A stretch of 20,213 nucleotides of DNA from DATBHZ01 sp036557185 (lineage in GTDB: Bacteria > Actinomycetota > Acidimicrobiia > IMCC26256 > JAENVU01). A program made the translations under genes and the position numbers. Position 1 is the stretch's first letter. Each line of letters begins with the position of its first letter. Shown here piece after piece: positions 6,355 through 12,788 of the stretch. Where the stretch lies: NCBI GenBank assembly GCA_036557185.1, contig DATBHZ010000109.1, positions 1 through 20,213 on the forward strand, in the 5' to 3' direction. The notes under the pieces are model-generated. The model was given only the letters and a program-made list of their open reading frames with translations. It did not search any database and was not told the origin of the DNA.

Positions 6355-7229
6355 GCTCTCCGCTCCTGGGCCTTCGGCCCGGGCCGCTCGGGCCACGCTC
6401 CCGCCCGGAACGTGAGGCGCGCGTTGCGCACAGCGGCATGGAGGGCGCGGTCGGCAGCAGCCAGCTCCTCGGGAGCGACCAAGGGCAGGACGTTCTCGAG
6501 CACGAACCGCCGCGCGCCCGCGTCGACATACGGCTTCAGCGAAGTGACGAGCTCCGCGGGTGTCCCAGAGAACAGGCCACGCTCACGCACTGCCGGTTGC
6601 GCAGCCGCGCGCTCGGCTGCCGCCGGGTCGTCGTGCACGATCACGTCGAGCATGACGCCTGCCGCGAGGCCGTCGACTGCGGCACGGGCCCCGGCACCGA
6701 AGGTCTCGGCGAACGTCTCCGCGCTCTCCGGCTGTTCCGCGAGCCAGCCCGCGCCATGACGCGCCGCCGCCTCACGGGCTCCGGCCCCGCCGACCACGAC
6801 CACGTCGAAGCCCGAGCCCGAGCTCAGGTCGCCGATCGCTGCGAAGCACGCATCGAGTCGGGAGGCATCCTGCAGATCGCCGTGCCTGAGACCGAGAGCG
6901 AAGCGCCCCGGTGCGAGCTCGGCCAAGGTCGCCGCGCTCTGTGCCAACGTCGAGGCGTCACGCCGCCTGGGGTCGAGGATCGCCCCGACCGTCATGCGGC
7001 GGGTGACCATGAGCGTGGTCGCCGCGGCCACGATCGGGTCGGCGAACCCGGCGGCGTCCGGCACGATCGCCCCGAGCAGGCCGTCGAGCTGCGGGACGCT
7101 CGCCGCCGCAAGCGCGAGATGGTCGGCGAACCAGATCGCGTCGACGCCGTCGGCCTCGGCCTGCAGCGCGGCACCGGTGGTGATCGCGGCAGAGCGGTAC
7201 GGGAAGCCGAAGCGTCCGATCTCGATCAT
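6351..7229 (-). CDS. Luciferase-like (LLM) flavin/F420-dependent oxidoreductase, short form
   Basis: A 292-residue protein with features of the luciferase-like TIM barrel: IEIGRFGFPYRS at the N-terminus, GVDAIWFADHLAL (28-40), and DASTLAQSAATLAELAPGRFALGLRHGD, the usual strand-4 block. The C-terminal GTPAELVTSLKPYVDAGARRFVLENVLP segment is also typical. The cofactor could be FMN or F420, and the sequence does not decide between them. Its ATG overlaps the agmatine deiminase stop (ATGA) and its stop overlaps the oxoamine synthase start (GTGA). That tight coupling makes a tailoring step in the same pathway likely, such as oxidation or reduction of an amino ketone or an intermediate. It is only distantly similar to the second LLM protein at 8472-9608, so it does not look like a recent duplicate. 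Confidence 0.8.
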   Translation of the reverse strand: MIEIGRFGFPYRSAAITTGAALQAEADGVDAIWFADHLALAAASVPQLDGLLGAIVPDAAGFADPIVAAATTLMVTRRMTVGAILDPRRRDASTLAQSAATLAELAPGRFALGLRHGDLQDASRLDACFAAIGDLSSGSGFDVVVVGGAGAREAAARHGAGWLAEQPESAETFAETFGAGARAAVDGLAAGVMLDVIVHDDPAAAERAAAQPAVRERGLFSGTPAELVTSLKPYVDAGARRFVLENVLPLVAPEELAAADRALHAAVRNARLTFRAGAWPERPGPKAQERRA

Positions 7230-8359
7230 CGGGCTGCCCAGGGTACTGGCGCGGTGTCCACAACCGGCTCACCGGCGGGCACTGGCTGGGTGATGCAGTG
7301 CACGCCACCGCCACCGAGCACGATCTCGCGGCCTGCGACGCCGACGACCTCGCGACCGGGATAGAGCGAGGCGAGGAGCTCGAGCGCGTCCTCGTCGGTG
7401 GACGGGTCCAGCATCGGCACGACGACGCGGCCGTTGGCCGGGTAGGAGTTCACGTACGAGCCGGCGAGCCGGGCACCAGGCCGGCGTGGTTTGGTCCCCC
7501 GCGTCCTGCTCACTCCCTCGGCCTCCGAATCGGTCGCGTGGAGCGGGCCCGGTTGGCGGATCGGGCGCACGTCGAGCCGGCGACCCCGCGCGTCGCGCGT
7601 TGCCTCGAGCACGCGCCGCGCGGCACAGGACCGCTCGTACTGCGGATCGGAGCGGTCGTCGGTCCAAGTCAGGAGCACGACCCCTGGTTCGGCGAAGCAG
7701 CAGAGATTGTCGACATGGCCGTCGGTCTCGTCCCCGACGACCCCGCGCTCGAGCCAGATGATCGTGTCGGCGCCCGTGTACGCGCGCAGATGAGCCTCGA
7801 CCTCCTGCCGGGTCAGCGACGGATTGCGGTTGATGTTGAGCAAGCACTCCTCGGTCGTGAGCAGCGTTCCCTCGCCGTCCACGTGGATGGCACCGCCCTC
7901 GAGCACCAACGGCGCCCGGTAGCGCTCACACCCCTCGAGGACGCAGACGGCAGTAGCGACGGCGTCGTCCGCCTCCCAATCGGCGTACAGACCCCCGCGC
8001 AGCCCTCCCCATGCGTTGAATTGCCAGTCGACCCCGCGGATCCCCCCGGTGTCGTCGACGACGAACGTCGGGCCGATATCCCGCATCCACGCGTCGTTGC
8101 TCGGCACCCCGGCGATCCGTGCGTCCCGGCCGAGCGCACGCGCAGCGCCGTCGAAGGACGCGGCGCTCGCCGCCATCGCCACGGGCTCCGTCACTGCGAT
8201 CGCACGTGCGACCGCGGCGTACGCCTCCTGCGCGGGCGCTGCACCTGCGCGCCAGTTGTCGGGTCGCTCGGGCCAGGCCATCCAGCAGGCGGCGTGCGGC
8301 TCGAACTCTGCGGGCATCCGGAAGCCGTCGGCCGCTGGTGTCGAGCGAAGCACGGGCAC
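7226..8359 (-). CDS. Agmatine deiminase family protein
   Basis: A 377-residue pentein-fold guanidine hydrolase of the agmatine deiminase / Porphyromonas-type peptidyl-arginine deiminase family. The known reaction is agmatine plus water to N-carbamoylputrescine and ammonia. Conserved segments: MPAEFEPHAACWMAWP (15-30), SNDAWMRDIGPTFVV (87-101) with D94, LVLEGGAIHVDGEGTLLTTE (151-170) with E154, ERGVVGDETDGHVDN (204-218) with H215, ASYVN-like GSYVNSYPANG (300-310), and the nucleophile in GGGGVHCITQPVP (349-361), C355. All catalytic positions are present. The start is GTG at 8359, or the GTG two codons on; no close ribosome binding site is seen, so it may be nearly leaderless. It is first in an overlapping operon with the oxoamine synthase, ACP and acyl ligase, an odd setting for polyamine metabolism, so its guanidine substrate may not be agmatine. 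Confidence 0.87.
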   Translation of the reverse strand: MPVLRSTPAADGFRMPAEFEPHAACWMAWPERPDNWRAGAAPAQEAYAAVARAIAVTEPVAMAASAASFDGAARALGRDARIAGVPSNDAWMRDIGPTFVVDDTGGIRGVDWQFNAWGGLRGGLYADWEADDAVATAVCVLEGCERYRAPLVLEGGAIHVDGEGTLLTTEECLLNINRNPSLTRQEVEAHLRAYTGADTIIWLERGVVGDETDGHVDNLCCFAEPGVVLLTWTDDRSDPQYERSCAARRVLEATRDARGRRLDVRPIRQPGPLHATDSEAEGVSRTRGTKPRRPGARLAGSYVNSYPANGRVVVPMLDPSTDEDALELLASLYPGREVVGVAGREIVLGGGGVHCITQPVPAGEPVVDTAPVPWAAR

Positions 8360-8412
8360 GACACGACCGTAACGCCGGGCTCCTGGACAGCCCGTGCCTG
8401 CTCGTGCAAAAA

Positions 8413-8426
8413 TGAAACAGGTTTCA
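8413..8426. promoter_or_regulatory. KstR-like palindromic operator TGAAACAGGTTTCA
   Basis: A 14 bp inverted repeat of 6+2+6 bases fits the TNNAACNNGTTNNA pattern bound by the TetR-family repressor KstR in mycobacteria. It lies in the 112-base gap between two divergent genes, 54 bases before the agmatine deiminase start and 46 before the plus-strand oxidoreductase, so it could control either or both. The surrounding bases are AT-rich, as expected near a promoter. No TetR gene is in the window. Confidence 0.6.
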
Positions 8427-8471
8427 ATTCTGTCGGCGGCGCTGCGGCTGCCGAGCGGTCTGGAGGCATCG

Positions 8472-9608
8472 ATGGAGTTCGGCCTGTTCATGGGCGGGTT
8501 CGTCCACCGGGACGTCATGGCGACGGACCCGGACGCGGAGCACCACCGGCTGCTGAGCGAGGTCGCGCTCGCCGAGGCCGGCGACCGCACGAACTGGAAG
8601 TACTCGTGGTGGACCGAGCACCACTTCCTCTACGAGTACTCGCACATCTCGGCCAACGAGACGATCATGCCGTTCGTCGCTGCGCGGACGTCGCGCATGC
8701 ACATCGGCTCCGGGATCATCAACATCACGCCCCCGGTGAACCACCCGACTCGCGTCGCGGAACGGGTCGCGATGCTGGACCACCTCTCGGAGGGTCGATT
8801 CGAGTTCGGCACGGGTCGTGGCTCCTCGACCACCGAGCAGGCAGGCTTCGGCATCGACGACCCGGAGCTGACCAAGGGGATGTTCGACGAGGCGATCGTC
8901 GAGTTCAAGAGGATGTGGAAGGACGAGCCGTACAGCTACGACGGCAGGTTCTTCTCGCTGCCGGAGCGCAACGTGCTGCCAAAGCCCTACGTGAAGCCGC
9001 ACCCCCCGATGTGGGTGGCCGCGGGGAACCCGGGCACGTTCGAGAAGGCCGGGAAGATGGGTCTCGGCGTCCTCTGCTTCACGGGCGGCACGCCCGAGAA
9101 GATGGCCCCGCTCGTGGAGGTCTACAAGAACGCGGTGGCCGAGGCCGAGCCCGTCGGTGACTTCGTCAACGACAACGTGGCCATCACCACGAGCTTCATG
9201 TGCCTCGAGGACGGCGACACGGCGGTCGACTGGGCGACACGGTCGGGGAACGGCAGGCAGCAGACCCTCGTGTTCCACTACCTCGACACGTTCCCCAAGC
9301 CGCCCTGGGTCCCGGAGTGGCCCAACGAGATCCCCGACCCGACCGCGGAGCAGGTACGCGCCGGCCGGGAAGCCGGCGCCTCGATCGTCGGCAACCCGGA
9401 GCAGTGCGCGGAGGTTCTCCACAAGTGGGAGGCCATCGGGGTGGACCAGCTGATCCTCGGGCCGTCCGGCAGCACTTACCCGCACGACCTGATGGTCGAA
9501 GCCGTGGAGCTGTTCGGGAGCCGAGTCATCCCCGAGTTCGACGACGACCCGGAGCACAGCACCTCGCGTTTCCGCGCGGCCGCGGCCGAGCGTCTCGCGG
9601 CCGTCTGA
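8472..9608 (+). CDS. LLM class flavin/F420-dependent oxidoreductase
   Basis: A 378-residue luciferase-like monooxygenase family protein. The N-terminal strand MEFGLFMGGF, the WWTEHHFLYEYSHISANE segment (46-63) and HPTRVAERVAMLDHLSEGRF (91-110) followed by EFGTGRG are typical of bacterial luciferase-like TIM barrels that use reduced FMN or F420. Length matches the long form. The ATG at 8472 follows GGAGG (8462-8466) by five bases, which fixes the start; the upstream reading frame contains the operator and promoter region. It diverges from the agmatine deiminase operon and is followed directly by a hairpin. The KstR-like operator upstream suggests control with sterol or lipid catabolism genes in the manner of mycobacteria. 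Substrate unknown. Confidence 0.85.
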   Translation: MEFGLFMGGFVHRDVMATDPDAEHHRLLSEVALAEAGDRTNWKYSWWTEHHFLYEYSHISANETIMPFVAARTSRMHIGSGIINITPPVNHPTRVAERVAMLDHLSEGRFEFGTGRGSSTTEQAGFGIDDPELTKGMFDEAIVEFKRMWKDEPYSYDGRFFSLPERNVLPKPYVKPHPPMWVAAGNPGTFEKAGKMGLGVLCFTGGTPEKMAPLVEVYKNAVAEAEPVGDFVNDNVAITTSFMCLEDGDTAVDWATRSGNGRQQTLVFHYLDTFPKPPWVPEWPNEIPDPTAEQVRAGREAGASIVGNPEQCAEVLHKWEAIGVDQLILGPSGSTYPHDLMVEAVELFGSRVIPEFDDDPEHSTSRFRAAAAERLAAV

Positions 9609-9633
9609 GCGCGCGGCGCACCGCGCCGCGCGC
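9609..9633 (+). terminator. GC-rich hairpin at the end of the LLM gene
   Basis: GCGCGCGGCG (9609-9618) and CGCCGCGCGC (9624-9633) form a perfect 10 bp stem with a 5-base loop, starting at the base after the TGA. No T-run follows. Placement and stability make it a likely terminator for the plus-strand oxidoreductase gene. Confidence 0.65.
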
Positions 9634-9747
9634 CACCGAGGGTGACACGCTTCGCCACGCGGAGCGACAGCCTGTGGAAAACGCCCAGACCGTCGCGCAC
9701 GTAGCTACTGTTGCGAATTACGCCGGCTACCCCAGGCCGGCCGTACT

Positions 9748-9800
9748 GCCGGTCGAGGTGCAGAACCAGGCCCCCTGCCCCCGGTTCTGCACCTCCCGGC
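9748..9800. terminator. Long inverted repeat between convergent genes
   Basis: GAGGTGCAGAACC (9755-9767) and GGTTCTGCACCTC (9783-9795) are perfect complements around a 15-base C-rich loop. The stem extends by GCCGG/CCGGC (9748-9752 and 9796-9800) with a 2-base bulge on one side, giving about 18 bp. It lies 71 bases beyond the pilC stop and 139 beyond the LLM stop. It could terminate transcripts from both sides. The remainder of 9634-9870 has no supported gene. Confidence 0.6.
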
Positions 9801-9870
9801 GCCTCCGAGCCCGCAGCGTCAACCTCCCACGACACGCACGGGAGGCGCGCTCGGTCGATGTTGCGGCGTG

Positions 9871-11091
9871 CTACTTGATCAGCTTGATGATGTTGAACAT
9901 CGGCAGGTAGAGGCTGATGATCATGCCGCCGACGATCACACCCATGAACAAGATCAACATCGGCTCGATCAACGATGTCAATGCGTCGACGGTCGCGGAC
10001 ACCTCCTGGTCGTAGAAGTCCGCGATCTTGTCGAGCATCTCGTCGATCGCTCCGGTCTCCTCACCTACGGCGATCATCTGCACGACCATGGGCGGGAAGA
10101 CCTCGTGCTGCTCGAGGGGTCGTGCCAGCGTGTCCCCTCGCTTCACCGCCTGCTGCGTGTCGCGTACGGCCGAGGCGACGACCTCGTTGCCCGCTGTCTC
10201 GGCCACGATGTCGAGGGATTCGAGGATTCCGACACCCGAGCGGGTGAGGGCCGCGAGCGTCCGCGAGAAGCGCGCCAGCGCCGTCTTGCGCAGCAATGGG
10301 CCGAAGACCGGGATCCGCAGGGTGAACGCATCCCAGATCGGCCGGCCCTGCTCGGACTTCGTCCACCGGCGGAACAGGTAGATGCCGACGGCGCCGAGCA
10401 GGATCACGATCGGGAAGTACTTCTTCACGATGTCGGAGATCTGGATCAGGATCTGCGTCGGCGTCGGCAGCGTGCCGTTGAGCTCCTTGTAGATCCCCTT
10501 GAACTGCGGAACGATGAACAGCAGCATCGCGGAGGCGATCAGCAGACAGACGCACAGCACGACCACCGGGTACGTCATCGCGGAGCGGATCTTTCGGCGC
10601 AGCTCGACCTGCTTCTCGATGGTGTCGGCGAGCCGCAACAGCACCGTGTCGAGCACACCGCCGATCTCACCCGAGCGCACCATCGCGATATAGAGGCGGT
10701 TGAACACCTTCGGGTGCCTGGAGATCGCGACCGAAAGCGCGGCTCCTGTCTCGACGTCGCGGCGCACCTCGCCGATCACGCGCGCGAGCTCCTGGTTCTC
10801 GGTCTGCTCCGCGAGGATCCCCAGCGCCTTGATCAGCGAGAGTCCGGAGTTGATCATCGTCGCGAACTGCCGCGAGAAGACGGCGACATCCTTCAGCTTG
10901 ACGCGGTTGCCCAACCCGGGGATCTTGATGTCCGAGCCCAGCTTGTTGGCCCCGCGCTCGTTGATCGAGATGGGCGTGTAACCCATCTGCCGGAGCTTTC
11001 CGGCAACGAGCGTTGCGTCTTCCGCCTCGAGCTGGCCCTCGACCAGCTTGCCGCCCGAGTCTCGGACCTTGTAGGCGTAGGTTGTCGCCAC
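9871..11091 (-). CDS. pilC: Type IV pilus inner-membrane platform protein PilC (GspF family)
   Basis: A 406-residue T2SS-F/PilC protein, the rotor-like platform turned by the PilB and PilT ATPases during filament extension and retraction. It opens with ATTYAYKVRDSGGKLVEGQL and has two cytoplasmic helical-bundle repeats: one around KLKDVAVFSRQFATMINSGL (65-84) and the other around KTALARFSRTLAALTRSGVG (269-288). Both carry the FxRxxAxxxxxG-type pattern and a later E-x-G motif (SGEIGG, GEETGA). Membrane segments lie near 173-196, 227-241 and 377-397. The GTG start at 11091 shares its first base with the TAG of the preceding ATPase gene (TAGTG), so the two are coupled. It is the last pilus gene before the unrelated metabolic block, whereas the pilins resume about 7.4 kb further on. 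Confidence 0.96.
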   Translation of the reverse strand: MATTYAYKVRDSGGKLVEGQLEAEDATLVAGKLRQMGYTPISINERGANKLGSDIKIPGLGNRVKLKDVAVFSRQFATMINSGLSLIKALGILAEQTENQELARVIGEVRRDVETGAALSVAISRHPKVFNRLYIAMVRSGEIGGVLDTVLLRLADTIEKQVELRRKIRSAMTYPVVVLCVCLLIASAMLLFIVPQFKGIYKELNGTLPTPTQILIQISDIVKKYFPIVILLGAVGIYLFRRWTKSEQGRPIWDAFTLRIPVFGPLLRKTALARFSRTLAALTRSGVGILESLDIVAETAGNEVVASAVRDTQQAVKRGDTLARPLEQHEVFPPMVVQMIAVGEETGAIDEMLDKIADFYDQEVSATVDALTSLIEPMLILFMGVIVGGMIISLYLPMFNIIKLIK

Positions 11092-12665
11092 TACCTGCTC
11101 CCCACTGCCACAGGCGCCTGCGCGAGGCGACGAAGGTCATCTTCGTTCGCACACCGCTCGAGCGCGAAGTCCATCGTCACGCGGCCCGAGCGGACGAGCG
11201 CGGCGAGGTTCTGGTCCATCGTCGTCATGCCCCACTTCGCGCCGGCCTGCATGAGCGAGTAGATCTGGTAGATCTTTCCCTCACGGATGAGGTTCCGGAC
11301 GGCCGGAGTAGCGATCAGGACCTCTGCGGCAACCGCCCGGCCCTGGCCGTCCGCCGTCTGCAAGAGCTGCTGCGTCACGATGCCCTGCAGCGATGCGGCG
11401 AGCTGGACACGGATCTGCTGCTGCTGGTGCGCCGGGAACACGTCGATCACACGGTCGATCGACTGCGGGGCGTCCTGCGTGTGCAGCGTCGCGAAGACGA
11501 GGTGACCGGTCTCGGCTGCGGTCAGCGCCGTCTGGATCGTTTCGAGGTCACGCATCTCACCGACGAGGATGACGTCGGGGTCCTGGCGCAGGACGTGGCG
11601 CAAAGCTTCGGCGAAGGAGTGAGTGTCCTCCCCCACCTCGCGCTGGTTGACGACCGCACGCTTGTGCGTGTGCAGGAACTCGATCGGGTCCTCCACCGTC
11701 ATGATGTGGAGGGCCTTCTCCATGTTGATGATGTCGACCAGCGACGCGAGCGTCGTGCTCTTCCCGGAGCCCGTCGGGCCGGTGACGAGCACCAGTCCAC
11801 GCGGCAGATCCGCGAACTGGCGGATCGACGACGGAAGACCAAGCTGCTCGAGTGGGACGATCTCGTACGGGATCGCACGCATGACCGCACCGACAGAGTC
11901 ACGCTGGAGGAACACGTTGACGCGGAAGCGGCTGCGGCCGGGAAGCGTGTACGAGCAGTCGAGCTCCAGCTCGTTCTCGAACTTCTCCCGCTGCTTCTGC
12001 GTCAGGATCGCATAGAGCATCTCGCGGATCTCCGACCCGTTGAGCTTGTCGTGGCCCTCGACCGGACGCAGCTCACCGTGCACGCGGATCACCGGCGGGC
12101 TGCCCGCGGTGAGGTGGAGGTCCGACCCGTGCAGTGCGAGCACCGTCTCCAACAGCTCGTTGACGTGGATGCCGTCCGCCGCCGCTGCATCCTCGCTCTG
12201 GGGCTCGGGGATCGCCGGCGCGTCGGGATGGGTGCCGTACACGGAGTCGATCGCGTTGAGGATCTCGTAGCGCCCTGCCGCAGCCGGCACGATCTCGTAC
12301 CCACTCGCGGAGCCGACCTCTTGCACGGCGATGTCATCGCCGGGATCGGTGAACGCGACCACCAGCTTCGTCCCCTCGAAGTCCACACCGATTGCGGTGT
12401 GCTTGCGCGCGACGAGCTCCGGGACCATGACGGCCGCGTCCGGGTGCAAAGGCTGTTCGGTGAAGTCGACGAAGCGGAGGCCGACGGTCTCGGCCAGCGC
12501 CGCGGTGAGGTCCTTCTCCGACACGAGCCCGTCGCGCTGCAGGACCGCAGGCAACGGCTGGCCGGTTCGCCGGGATTCCGCCATCGCAATGGCAAGGTCG
12601 TCGCGGGACAGGACGTGCCGCTCGACCAGGAATTCCCCCAGTACGCGCGCTTGACTCGAGAGCAT
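11091..12665 (-). CDS. pilT: PilT-like retraction ATPase with N-terminal MshEN/GspE_N-type domain
   Basis: A 524-residue protein, against about 350 for ordinary PilT. Residues 1-145 form an MshEN/GspE_N-like domain (two repeats, LGEFLVERHVLSRDDLAIAM and PLPAVLQRDGLVSEKDLTAAL, then a GLRFVDF block) of the kind normally found on PilB/GspE. Residues 165-510 are PilT: SDLHLTAGSPPVIRVHGELR (181-200), Walker A GPTGSGKST (296-304, K302), VEDPIEF (324-330), Walker B VILVGEMRD (365-373), the HLVFATLHTQDA His box (388-399) and AVRNLIREGK (455-464), the AIRNLIRE motif tied to retraction. No PilB-type zinc cysteines are present. The ATG at 12665 follows AAGGGGG. The pilC start overlaps its stop. It is likely a retraction motor with an added sensory or regulatory domain. 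Confidence 0.9.
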   Translation of the reverse strand: MLSSQARVLGEFLVERHVLSRDDLAIAMAESRRTGQPLPAVLQRDGLVSEKDLTAALAETVGLRFVDFTEQPLHPDAAVMVPELVARKHTAIGVDFEGTKLVVAFTDPGDDIAVQEVGSASGYEIVPAAAGRYEILNAIDSVYGTHPDAPAIPEPQSEDAAAADGIHVNELLETVLALHGSDLHLTAGSPPVIRVHGELRPVEGHDKLNGSEIREMLYAILTQKQREKFENELELDCSYTLPGRSRFRVNVFLQRDSVGAVMRAIPYEIVPLEQLGLPSSIRQFADLPRGLVLVTGPTGSGKSTTLASLVDIINMEKALHIMTVEDPIEFLHTHKRAVVNQREVGEDTHSFAEALRHVLRQDPDVILVGEMRDLETIQTALTAAETGHLVFATLHTQDAPQSIDRVIDVFPAHQQQQIRVQLAASLQGIVTQQLLQTADGQGRAVAAEVLIATPAVRNLIREGKIYQIYSLMQAGAKWGMTTMDQNLAALVRSGRVTMDFALERCANEDDLRRLAQAPVAVGSR

Positions 12666-12690
12666 CGGCGTTTCCCCCTTGGATCCGTCC

Positions 12691-12716
12691 TATCGGTCTG
12701 TGGGCCGAAAGACTGA
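12691..12716 (-). promoter_or_regulatory. Sigma-28-like promoter for fused pilT-pilC
   Basis: On the minus strand TCAG (12713-12716) is followed after 16 bases by CCGATA (12691-12696), a full match to the -10 of FliA/WhiG-type promoters. Transcription would begin near 12684, about 20 bases before the ATG. The same arrangement and spacing recurs upstream of pilB at 17370-17395. The rest of the 123-base divergent region (12666-12788) shows no equally good element for the plus-strand pilB. Confidence 0.55.
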
Positions 12717-12788
12717 AGCGCGTCGTACATTTCGGGCGTTCCCGGCATCGGGTCTTGATCCGGCGCCGCCCGAGGCCGATGGACCAGG

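Noticed and set aside
6355..6396. GTG at 6396 as start of the oxoamine synthase
   Set aside because: It would add 14 residues overlapping the upstream gene; the GTG at 6354 has a proper ribosome binding site and forms the same GTGA overlap used by the neighbouring genes.
9868..12716. Long plus-strand open frames opposite pilC and the fused pilT
   Set aside because: They are antisense to clear pilus genes and have compositionally biased translations without motifs.
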